The notes beneath the pieces were generated by a model that was not told the DNA's origin, searched no databases, and worked only from the letters and a program-made list of their open reading frames with translations. 5,189 nt of DNA, from assembly GCA_013813345.1 (NCBI GenBank), contig JACCRW010000254.1, positions 1 to 5,189 of the forward strand. Reading direction: 5' to 3'. This document shows, one piece after another, positions 1-5,189 of this stretch (position 1 is its first letter; each line of letters begins with the position of its first letter). Source of the DNA: Actinomycetota bacterium. GTDB lineage: Bacteria; Actinomycetota; Thermoleophilia; Gaiellales; Gaiellaceae. The position numbers and the translations under genes were made by a program.

Positions 1-335
1 CCTCCGATCGGCTCCACGAGCACGGCGACGAGCCAGTCGAGGAGCTGCCTGACGTCTTCCTGCGTCGGCCCATCGTCGAGTCGGGGCTGGAGCACCGCAT
101 CGGAGCCGGCGAGGTAGGCCTCGAGCGCGAGCGCTGCCCTCGAGGGCCACCAGCGATAGATCGTCTGCTTGCCGACGCCCGCCCTTGCCGCCACGCCCTC
201 GATCGTCAGCTCCCGGTAGCCGACCTCGACGAGGAGCTCCTGCGTCGCGGCGACGATCGCTCGATGAGAGTGCTCGCTGCGGCGACGCCCGCGCTCGCGA
301 GGCGGCTCGACCTGATCGGAGGCGATGTCTGCCAT
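1..335 (-). CDS. TetR-family transcriptional regulator (C-terminus cut by window edge)
   Basis: Read on the minus strand, an ATG at 335-333 opens a frame that stays open to the left edge (111 codons; TetR proteins are usually about 190-210 aa, so the ligand/dimerisation half is largely missing). The N-terminus is basic and disordered (RERGRRRS, residues 13-20). A typical TetR DNA-binding domain follows: AIVAATQELLVEVGY at 26-40 as the first helix, and the helix-turn-helix TIEGVAARAGVGKQTIYRWW at 44-63, followed by PSRAALALEAYL. It probably represses itself and the divergent redox operon through the palindromes at 354-371 and 390-403; this is inferred from arrangement. The start has no Shine-Dalgarno, but a -10-like TACTAT lies six bases before the ATG, suggesting a leaderless mRNA. 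The effector cannot be predicted because the ligand pocket is outside the window. Family assignment is secure; the regulatory target is inference. Confidence 0.93.
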   Translation of the reverse strand, partial: MADIASDQVEPPRERGRRRSEHSHRAIVAATQELLVEVGYRELTIEGVAARAGVGKQTIYRWWPSRAALALEAYLAGSDAVLQPRLDDGPTQEDVRQLLDWLVAVLVEPIG

Positions 336-341
336 CCGGCG

Positions 342-347
342 ATAGTA
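342..347 (-). promoter_or_regulatory. -10 element of the TetR gene, probable leaderless promoter
   Basis: On the minus strand the sequence before the start codon reads TGATACTATCGCCGG then ATG. TACTAT (347 down to 342) fits the actinobacterial TAnnnT -10 consensus, and only six bases separate it from the A of the ATG, so transcription would start at or next to the start codon. No purine-rich ribosome site is present. No clear -35 is seen; with a 17-base spacer it would be ACGAGA (370-365), overlapping the first palindrome, so a bound repressor would block this promoter. Confidence 0.5.
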
Positions 348-353
348 TCACCT

Positions 354-371
354 AGACAAGACGTCTCGTCT
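354..371. promoter_or_regulatory. Probable TetR operator 1 (18-bp palindrome)
   Basis: AGACAAGACGTCTCGTCT is an 18-bp palindrome with a single mismatched pair (358/367) around a perfect AGACGTCT core. It lies in the divergent intergenic region, just upstream of the TetR gene's -10. For the rightward operon it precedes the candidate -10 hexamers TATGCT (373-378) and TAGGTT (378-383), so occupancy should affect both directions. TetR proteins bind such symmetric sites as dimers. Assignment to this particular TetR is inference from position and from a second related copy downstream. Confidence 0.7.
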
Positions 372-389
372 TTATGCTAGGTTTGCTGT

Positions 390-403
390 ACGAGACGTAT
401 CGT
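390..403. promoter_or_regulatory. Probable TetR operator 2 (related palindrome)
   Basis: ACGAGACGTATCGT is a 14-bp palindrome with one mismatched pair (394/399). Its first nine bases, ACGAGACGT, are the exact reverse complement of 361-369 in operator 1, so the two sites are versions of one motif, with centres 34 bp apart. It lies between the likely promoter and the ribosome site of the rightward operon, where a bound repressor would block elongation or initiation. Which of the two sites dominates cannot be judged from sequence. Confidence 0.6.
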
Positions 404-410
404 CCAGTAA

Positions 411-416
411 AGAGGG
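411..416 (+). promoter_or_regulatory. Ribosome binding site deciding the GTG start at 420
   Basis: AGAGGG at 411-416, preceded by AA, is purine-rich and sits three bases before the GTG at 420. No in-frame ATG or GTG with a better site lies upstream, so this fixes the operon's first gene at a GTG start. Confidence 0.6.
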
Positions 417-419
417 AAC

Positions 420-1937
420 GTGTCCAAGACGCTCGGAAAGCTCGCTCCGCTGCTCGGCCCGGTAGCACTCAACGTCCTCTGCGCCGCGCCGCTCCTCCTC
501 TGGGCGCGTTCGGCGCCCCTCGATGCTCGCTTCAGCGGCTCCTTCGCGAGCCTGACGAGCATTGCGGTCCTTTGCGCACTCGCCGGTACGGCCGCGTTCG
601 CGCTCAACCTCGTGCTCGGCGCGCGGCTGCGGGTCGTCGAGGCGCTCTTCGGAGGCCTCGACCGCATGTACAAGGCCCATCGGATCCTGGGTCAGGTCGC
701 CTTCACGTTGCTGCTCGGCCATGTGCTCTTCATCCTCGCCGGGCGCGCGACCATCTCCACCGGCACGGCCGTCAATCTCCTGGGGCCTGGCGCGGGCTGG
801 ACGGTCTTCGCCGGGGTGCTCGCGTTTGGGGCGATGACGGTGTCGATCCTGACCACGCTCTTCGTCCGGCTCGGACACGAGGTCTTCGTCTACGTCCAGC
901 GCACGTTCGGGTTCATCTTCCTCGCGGCCTCCTACCACGTGTTCACGACGGACGGGGCGAAGGCCCAATCGGTTGCGCTGAACCGCTACCTGGCGGCGCT
1001 GGCCACCCTCGGCATCGCCGCGTTTGCCTATCGCTCCCTGTTCGGCAACGTGCTCGTCCGGCGCCGCAGGTACCGCGTCACTGCGGTGAACCGGCTCGAC
1101 GAGTCCGTCACCGAGATCGCGATGGAGCCCCTCGGCCGGCCGCTCGCCTTCATGCCAGGGCAGTTCGTCTTCGTCGGCTTCCGCTCGCTCGCCCTCACCG
1201 AGGAGCTGCACCCGTTCGAGCTCTCGGTGGAGCGTCAGGTCTTCTCGATCCGGGCCGGGGAGGTCGGCAACCAGTTCCACCCCTTCTCGATCACGGCGTC
1301 CCCGGGCGAGCCGACGCTGAGAGTGACCGTCAAGGCGATCGGGGACTACACGCGCGCCCTGCGCAGGCTCGAGCCGGGCGCGGCAGCCGTCGTCGAAGGC
1401 CCGTACGGCTCCTTCTCGCACTGGAACGTGCCGAGCGGTCGGCAGATCTGGCTGGCGGGAGGGATCGGCGTGACGCCGTTCCTGAGCATGGCCCGCAGCC
1501 TCGGCGACCGGAGCGGCCAGTCGATCGACTTCTACTACTGCGTCGAGCACGACGAGGAGGCGCATTTCCTCGACGAGCTCCAGGCGATCGCGCGTCGCCG
1601 CGACGACTTTCGCGTCTCTGTCGTCGCGAGGGATCGGGAGGGCTTTCTCACCGCGAGCCGACTCGCGGAGGAGCAGCCGGATCTCGCCTCCGCGCACGTG
1701 CTCATCTGCGGACCGCCGGCCATGATCGACAACCTGAGAGCCCAGCTGACGGCTCAGGGGGTTCCGGAGGGACAGATCCATGCCGAGGAGTTCGGGTTCG
1801 CAAAGCTGGGTCGGACGGGATCGTCCGGCGCGCCTCCCCGCAAACGGGCGGTGTCGCTGCCCGCCTTGGTCGGCGCGCTCTCCGCCGCCGGGCTCCTCAT
1901 CGTCCTCGGCCTCGTCGTCGCGGCCTACGCGACATGA
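420..1937 (+). CDS. Membrane ferric-reductase/NADPH-oxidase-like flavocytochrome (FAD/NAD(P)H oxidoreductase)
   Basis: A 505-aa integral membrane oxidoreductase expected to move electrons from NAD(P)H via FAD to heme in the membrane, or the reverse. Hydrophobic helices lie near residues 11-30, 43-68, 91-109, 128-150, 160-176 and 188-206. Histidines H87 and H101 (14 apart) and H173 match heme ligands of the ferric reductase/NOX domain; the fourth expected position, 160, is Gln. The cytoplasmic reductase part shows a flavin-domain entry PGQFVFV (246-252), FAD motif HPFSIT (287-292), GPYGSFS (327-333), the nucleotide-binding loop AGGIGVTPFLSM (346-357) and CGPPAM (430-435). Residues 478-504 form an extra membrane helix after a basic PPRKR, unusual for this fold. 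Between two HPF motifs (264 and 287) there is apparent extra sequence. It is the first gene of an operon and overlaps the next by ATGA. The fold is clear; acceptor and substrate are unknown. The name does not imply iron reduction. Confidence 0.9.
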   Translation: MSKTLGKLAPLLGPVALNVLCAAPLLLWARSAPLDARFSGSFASLTSIAVLCALAGTAAFALNLVLGARLRVVEALFGGLDRMYKAHRILGQVAFTLLLGHVLFILAGRATISTGTAVNLLGPGAGWTVFAGVLAFGAMTVSILTTLFVRLGHEVFVYVQRTFGFIFLAASYHVFTTDGAKAQSVALNRYLAALATLGIAAFAYRSLFGNVLVRRRRYRVTAVNRLDESVTEIAMEPLGRPLAFMPGQFVFVGFRSLALTEELHPFELSVERQVFSIRAGEVGNQFHPFSITASPGEPTLRVTVKAIGDYTRALRRLEPGAAAVVEGPYGSFSHWNVPSGRQIWLAGGIGVTPFLSMARSLGDRSGQSIDFYYCVEHDEEAHFLDELQAIARRRDDFRVSVVARDREGFLTASRLAEEQPDLASAHVLICGPPAMIDNLRAQLTAQGVPEGQIHAEEFGFAKLGRTGSSGAPPRKRAVSLPALVGALSAAGLLIVLGLVVAAYAT

Positions 1938-3664
1938 ACGAGCAGCGCGCGTCCACGAGCGTTCTCGTCATCGGGACCGGCGCCGCCGGGCTGAGGGCAG
2001 CGATCGAGCTGGCAGAGCAGGGGGTGCAGGTGCTCTGTGTCGGCAAGCGCCGGCGCGACGACGCGCATACGGTGCTCGCCTCCGGCGGGATCAACGCCGC
2101 CCTCGCAACGATGGATCCCGAGGACACCTGGCAGCAACACGCCGCCGACACGCTCCGCGAGTCGTACTGGCTCGCCGACCCGCGCACGGTGGAGCTGCTC
2201 TGCCGCGAGGCGCCGGCCGCGATCGACGATCTCGTGCGCTACGGCGCTCAGCTAGCCCGCGAGGACGACGGGCGGTTGACACAGCGCTACTTCGGCGCCC
2301 ACAGCTACAGGCGCACCTGCTTCGCCGGCGACTACACGGGCCGCGAGATCCAGCGGACGCTCGTCCGCCGCGCCGCGGAGCTGGGTGTCGCGATGCGCGA
2401 CGACGTCTACGTGACGCGGCTGCTCGTGCACGACGGTCGCGTCTTCGGCGCCTACGGCTTCGACGTCGAGGACGGGAGCCGCTGGGTGATCGTCGCGGAC
2501 GCGGTCGTCCTCGCCGCGGGCGGTCACACTCGGATCTGGCGTCGCTCGTCCTCCCGGCGCGACGAGAACACCGGCGACGCGATGCGCCTGGCCGCCGAGG
2601 CGGGTTGCCGGTTGCGGGACATGGAGCTCGTCCAGTTCCACCCGACCGGAATGGTCTTCCCCGAGGAGTCCGCCGGGATGCTCGTGACCGAGGCGGTGCG
2701 CGGCGAGGGCGGGATCCTCCGCAACGCCGGCGGCGAGCGCTTCATGGAGCGCTACGACCCCGAGCGGCTCGAGCTCTCGACCCGCGATCGTGTCGCTCTC
2801 GCCAACTACACCGAGATTGCAGAGGGTCGCGGAACCGAGCATGGCGGCGTGCTCCTCGACATCTCCCACATCGACCGCGAGCTGGTGCTCCGCCGGCTGC
2901 CGCGCATGTACCGGCAGCTCCTCGACCTGGCGATGCTCGACATCACGCGCTCGCCGATCGAGGTCGCCCCGACCGCCCACTACTCGATGGGCGGTGTCCG
3001 GGTCGACCCGGAGACACACGCGACGGACGTCGAAGGGCTGTACGCGGTGGGGGAGTGCGCGACCGGCGTGCACGGCGCCAACCGTCTCGGGGGCAACTCG
3101 CTGGCCGAGTGCCTGGTGTTCGGCCGGATCGTGGGCGCCGAGGCGGCCCGGTGGTCGGCCGAGCTCGACGTGCAGGTGCGCGACCGGGTCGCGATCGCCG
3201 TCGCCCGCGAGGAGGTGGACGACCTCCTCGCTCGCCGCGGCCAGGAGTTCGCGCGTCCGCTGCAGCGCGCGGTGCGCGACCTGATGTCCGAGTGCGCCGG
3301 CGTGATCCGCTCCCAGGCCGGACTCCGCGAGGGGCTTGCTCGGCTCGACGACGTGGCCGCACGAGCGGGCGCCATGGAGGTGCGGCCCGACATCGCCGGC
3401 TACGACGACCTCGCCCATGCCTTCGACCTCCAGGGCTCGCTCCTCGCCGCTCGCGCGACTCTCGATTGCGCCCTCAAGCGACGAGAGACCCGCGGGGCGC
3501 ACAACCGCATCGACTTCCCCGAGCAGGACCCCGAGCTCCAGGTGAACCTCGTGTGGGCCGGCGAGGGGATCGTGACGCGCGAGCCGATCCCGCGGCCCTC
3601 CTCCGAAGTCGCGGCGCTGGCCCGCGGGCCGGAGCTCGACGCAGCGGGTCGTCTGCTCGAGTAG
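1934..3664 (+). CDS. Succinate dehydrogenase/fumarate reductase-type flavoprotein, stand-alone
   Basis: A 576-aa FAD enzyme of the SdhA/FrdA family, which interconverts a dicarboxylate and its 2,3-unsaturated form. The ATG overlaps the previous stop (ATGA) and has no purine-rich ribosome site, so translation is probably coupled. The frame is open far upstream, but homology starts here. Features: dinucleotide-binding VIGTGAAGLRAA (12-23); AHTVLASGGINAAL (44-57), with H45 at the position that binds FAD covalently in SdhA/FrdA; HPTG (H236), TEAVRGEGG (T252, E253), STRD (R284), HYSMGG (H349) and NRLGGNSL (R384), the full substrate and proton-transfer set. F120 in YFGAH matches the Phe of FrdA; aspartate oxidase (NadB) has a Glu there, which argues against NadB. 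The C-terminal RRETRGAHNRIDFPEQD (516-532) is SdhA-like. There is no signal peptide or CxxCH heme motif, so it is cytoplasmic. No SdhB-, SdhC- or SdhD-like gene is visible; the upstream membrane protein is the likely redox partner (inference). The physiological substrate is not determined. Confidence 0.92.
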   Translation: MNEQRASTSVLVIGTGAAGLRAAIELAEQGVQVLCVGKRRRDDAHTVLASGGINAALATMDPEDTWQQHAADTLRESYWLADPRTVELLCREAPAAIDDLVRYGAQLAREDDGRLTQRYFGAHSYRRTCFAGDYTGREIQRTLVRRAAELGVAMRDDVYVTRLLVHDGRVFGAYGFDVEDGSRWVIVADAVVLAAGGHTRIWRRSSSRRDENTGDAMRLAAEAGCRLRDMELVQFHPTGMVFPEESAGMLVTEAVRGEGGILRNAGGERFMERYDPERLELSTRDRVALANYTEIAEGRGTEHGGVLLDISHIDRELVLRRLPRMYRQLLDLAMLDITRSPIEVAPTAHYSMGGVRVDPETHATDVEGLYAVGECATGVHGANRLGGNSLAECLVFGRIVGAEAARWSAELDVQVRDRVAIAVAREEVDDLLARRGQEFARPLQRAVRDLMSECAGVIRSQAGLREGLARLDDVAARAGAMEVRPDIAGYDDLAHAFDLQGSLLAARATLDCALKRRETRGAHNRIDFPEQDPELQVNLVWAGEGIVTREPIPRPSSEVAALARGPELDAAGRLLE

Positions 3665-3740
3665 CCCGCACGACGAGCTAGCCCCTCCTAGTTACTCATT
3701 CCCAGAAACAGCAACAAAACTTGCCGAATCCGGACCGCTC

Positions 3741-4493
3741 ATGCACCGTCGGCGTATGGAGATGATCGCTACGAAGGTGCCCAGCTATGACGTGGTGGTG
3801 GTCGGGGGCGGCGCGACCGGTTTGAGTGCCGCTCTTGTGCTCGGCCGGGCAAGGCGCCGGGTTGCTGTGGTCGATGCCGGAGCGCCGCGAAACGCTCCCG
3901 CGGCCCACATGCAGGGATTCCTGTCCCGCGACGGGATGTCGCCGGCCGACCTACTGGCCGCCGGACGGGCCGAGGTGACCGGCTACGGCGTGGAGTTGCT
4001 CGAGGATCACGTGGTCGGGGTTGAGGGCGCGTTCGTCGTTCGTCTCGCCGGTGGCCGGGTGTTGAAGGCGCGGCGGATCCTGATCGCGACCGGTGTTCGC
4101 GACGAGCTGCCCGAGATCCCTGGCGTCCGCGAGCGGTGGGGGCGGGATCTCTTGCACTGCCCCTACTGCCACGGGTGGGAGGTCCGCGACCAGCCCATCG
4201 GTGTTCTCGGCACCGTGCCCGGCTCAGTCCAGCACACACAGCTGGTGCGGCAGTGGTCCCGACGACGTGGTCTTTTTTGTCCACACCTATGACCTGACCC
4301 CAGCCGAGCACGTCCAGCTGGAGGCACGCGGGGTGCGGATCGTTCGCGGCGAGATCGCACGGCTGGTGGTCGAGGACGACCTCTTGACGGCGTTGCGCTG
4401 ACCGATGGTCGAGTGATCGAGCGGGCGGCGGTGTTCATCCGGCCGGGCAACGTGCCTCATGCCGACGGTCTGCTGACCGGCCTGGGCTGCGAG
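3741..4493 (+). pseudogene. Broken thioredoxin-reductase-like FAD/NAD(P)H disulfide oxidoreductase
   Basis: Remnant of a TrxB-like flavoenzyme, which normally passes electrons between NADPH, FAD and a CxxC disulfide. Intact parts: FAD motif VVVVGGGATGLSAALVLGRARR (residues 18-39 from 3741), the second FAD-site motif ILIATGVRDELP (113-124), the redox pair C140-P-Y-C143 in CPYCHGWEVR, and the start of the NADPH site IGVLGT (153-158). The frame then breaks. One extra C in the CCC run at 4258-4260 shifts it: reading resumes one frame over as DDVVFFVHTYDLTPAEHVQLEARG and ends at TGA 4399-4401. A missing base at about 4398 restores the first frame as LTDGRVIERAAVFIRPGNVPHADGLLTGLGCE, ending at 4493. 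The last roughly 50 residues of the family, with the final FAD motif (usually GD/GN), are absent; IS-like sequence starts there. The true start may be the ATG at 3762, next to GGAG, since homologues begin just before YDVVVVGGG. CPYCHG(W/F)E motifs also occur in GliT-like dithiol oxidases, so the former role is uncertain. No terminator is seen in 3665-3740. Confidence 0.85.
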
Positions 4494-4690
4494 GCCGCGT
4501 CGATCAGGCTGCGCCTCGCGTTTCTCGGTCGATCAGGCAGGAGATCGTCCGCGGCGCAGAACCGCAATCAGCAACAGGTCGAGGTCGGCGAGCATCGTGG
4601 CCCCCTTCGGTCGACGTGCGAACTAGGCACCGCCGACTTCGACCTGACTGCTCTCGGTCCTTACAAAGCCGTGGAACTACTCATCTAGCG
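4494..4690 (-). mobile_element. Remnant of an IS982-like insertion sequence (transposase 5' end and leader)
   Basis: On the minus strand an ATG at 4595-4593, preceded by a purine-rich GAAGGGGG, starts a transposase-like N-terminus, and the frame collapses within 35 codons. Sequence between the ATG and about 4690 would be the element's leader and one end; it ends near CTAGATGAGTAGTTCCACGG (4686-4667 on the minus strand). The exact end is uncertain because no matching second end or target duplication is in the window. The other side stops abruptly at about 4494, against the truncated reductase gene. It is too short to be mobile and lacks the DDE catalytic core. Confidence 0.5.
4496..4595 (-). 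pseudogene. Transposase N-terminal fragment, IS982-like
   Basis: Minus-strand translation from 4595 begins MLADLDLLLIAV; after a frame break at about 4559 it continues in another frame as CAADDLLPDRPRNARRSLIDA, reaching 4496. Joined, this resembles the opening of actinobacterial IS982-type transposases as I remember them (MLADLD..., ADDLLP, NARR, then TDAE). The break looks like a two-base loss (or one-base gain) where a Phe codon would be expected. About 34 codons remain of a protein usually near 250-300 aa. Without a database search the family name rests on recalled motif similarity. Confidence 0.5.
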
Positions 4691-4950
4691 ACTTGACAAA
4701 CATAGAAGCATCACTCGCCCAGGCCGGAGAGCCGCCGCCGCGACTGGTCGCATACGATCGTCACGTCACCGTCGAGTCCAACGGGGACGGTCGACACGGC
4801 GCTGCTTCAGCTGGCAGTAGCTGGCGTCAGGCTGGGGAGGGGTTCGCTGTGCTCCACCGTTGTCGGCCGTCATTTTGTACACGAACCTGCGAGAGCACTC
4901 TCGATGATGCTCCGCTTCGAAGCAAAGGGCATCGTCAGGCCCGCCACGGC
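4691..4950. other. Stretch without a recognisable gene
   Basis: Neither strand gives a convincing protein. The frame of the downstream gene is open through here but has no good start and reads as low-homology sequence (SLAQAGEPPPRLVAYDRHVTV near 4710-4770). A TTGACA occurs at 4693-4698, but no -10 lies at the proper distance. The only structure noted is the inverted repeat near 4903-4936. This is probably residual sequence from the IS-associated rearrangement plus the upstream region of the last gene. Confidence 0.5.
4903..4936. repeat. Inverted repeat / potential stem-loop
   Basis: GATGATGC (4903-4910) pairs with GCATCGTC (4929-4936) over eight positions including one G-U. Inside the loop is the perfect 10-bp palindrome GCTTCGAAGC (4914-4923). 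A smaller inverted repeat, GAGAG-CA-CTCTC, precedes it at 4891-4902. No T-run follows, so it is not an obvious intrinsic terminator. It lies upstream of the promoter candidate at 4951 and could be a regulator site, an old element end, or chance. Confidence 0.45.
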
Positions 4951-4979
4951 TTGACCCCGATCGCGCCTGCTGAGAAAAT
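4951..4979 (+). promoter_or_regulatory. Candidate promoter for the right-edge gene
   Basis: TTGACC (4951-4956) matches five of six -35 consensus bases, and GAAAAT (4974-4979) matches four of six -10 bases, with an exact 17-base spacer. Transcription would start near 4986, giving a leader of about 25 bases that contains the ribosome site at 5000-5005. Spacing and position support it; the -10 is moderate. Confidence 0.5.
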
Positions 4980-5010
4980 CGCATCACCAGCAACCGACCA
5001 GGAGGATCCG

Positions 5011-5189
5011 ATGGCGATCTTGATGGTGCATGACAGTCCGGGCGGGACCCAAGAGCAGTATGAGCAGGTTGCCGCACGTCTCACCGACGGCCGGGGTCTC
5101 AACTCGCTTAGTGACTGGTCAGGCGGCGGGATCCTCTCCCACGCTGCCGGTCCAACCGACAACGGCTTTCGTGTCGTGGATGTCTGGGA
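5011..5189 (+). CDS. Small dimeric alpha/beta-barrel-like protein, hypothetical (C-terminus cut by window edge)
   Basis: ATG at 5011 is preceded by a perfect AGGAGG (5000-5005) at five-base spacing, so the start is secure. The visible 59 residues begin MAILMVHDSPGGTQEQYEQV and include HAAGPTDNGFRVVDVW (residues 44-59). The pattern is a first beta strand, a helix beginning TQEQYEQVAARL, then a loop and a second strand ending in VVDVW. It resembles the roughly 95-110-aa uncharacterised actinobacterial proteins with the ferredoxin-like dimeric alpha/beta barrel (ABM/EthD-type fold). Such proteins include small monooxygenases and many of unknown function; no catalytic residue can be assigned here. 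It has its own candidate promoter and follows the decayed region, so it is probably independent of the redox operon. The upstream in-frame extension lacks a credible start and was not used. Confidence 0.8.
   Translation, partial: MAILMVHDSPGGTQEQYEQVAARLTDGRGLNSLSDWSGGGILSHAAGPTDNGFRVVDVW

Noticed and set aside
372..1781. Long antisense open frame (469 codons) opposite the membrane reductase gene
   Set aside because: Its composition is Arg/Glu/Asp-rich without family motifs, as expected of a shadow frame in GC-rich DNA. The sense strand encodes a clear ferric-reductase/FNR protein.
374..1933. Upstream in-frame extension of the flavoprotein to an ATG at 374
   Set aside because: The 520 extra codons are Arg/Pro-rich shadow of the reductase gene. 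Homology begins at the ATG at 1934, which forms the ATGA overlap.
2252..3502. Antisense open frame of 416 codons opposite the flavoprotein gene
   Set aside because: No recognisable domain; the sense strand has the full SdhA/FrdA motif set.
1934..3664. L-aspartate oxidase (NadB) as the identity of the flavoprotein
   Set aside because: It has the covalent-FAD histidine (H45), Phe at the position where NadB has its aspartate-selecting Glu, MGG and RLGGNSL motifs, and an SdhA-like C-terminus. No nadA or nadC gene is nearby.
1780..3681. Plus-strand 633-codon frame overlapping the flavoprotein
   Set aside because: Extremely Arg-rich translation with no domain; a third-position GC artefact.
3665..3740. 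Terminator after the redox operon
   Set aside because: Only a weak CTAG/CTAG pairing and no stem followed by a T-run; the A-rich stretch at 3703-3719 is not a terminator signature.
4693..4698. TTGACA as a promoter -35 beside the IS remnant
   Set aside because: No -10-like hexamer lies 16-19 bases downstream; the expected position reads GC-rich.
4706..4798. Short minus-strand reading STVPVGLDGDVTIVCDQSRR, a possible gene remnant
   Set aside because: About 31 codons between stops, with no family I can name; too short to support.

Overview
The window is GC-rich throughout, with strong G/C third-position bias, a 4-base ATGA gene overlap and a TetR gene that looks leaderless. Together these suggest a high-GC Gram-positive (Actinomycetota). 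The IS fragment and the small right-edge protein resemble sequences I associate with soil actinobacteria, possibly Thermoleophilia, but no marker gene fixes the taxon.

Left part (1-3664): one regulated redox locus. A TetR-family repressor (cut by the left edge) reads leftward. A two-gene operon reads rightward from the 84-bp divergent intergenic region, which carries two related palindromes that fit TetR operators. The first operon gene (420-1937) is a membrane ferric-reductase/NADPH-oxidase-like protein: a heme-type transmembrane domain, a cytoplasmic FAD/NAD(P)H module and an extra C-terminal membrane helix. The second (1934-3664) overlaps it by 4 bases and is a complete succinate dehydrogenase/fumarate reductase-type flavoprotein. 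It has the catalytic residues and the histidine used for covalent FAD, but no iron-sulfur or cytochrome subunit gene lies beside it. The simplest reading is an inducible electron-transfer pair in which the membrane protein takes the place of the usual SdhB/C/D partners. That pairing is an inference.

Right part (3665-5189): a decayed region. A thioredoxin-reductase-like gene (3741-4493) carries two opposite single-base frameshifts and is cut off just where an IS982-like transposase remnant on the opposite strand begins (about 4494-4690). About 260 bp without a recognisable gene follow, containing one hairpin. Then a plausible promoter and a strong Shine-Dalgarno lead into a small dimeric alpha/beta-barrel-like protein that runs off the right edge.

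The point of most interest is the TetR, ferric-reductase-like and lone FrdA/SdhA-like cassette. Two details of its membrane protein stand out: one predicted heme-ligand histidine is glutamine, and the flavin domain has an insertion flanked by two HPF motifs.
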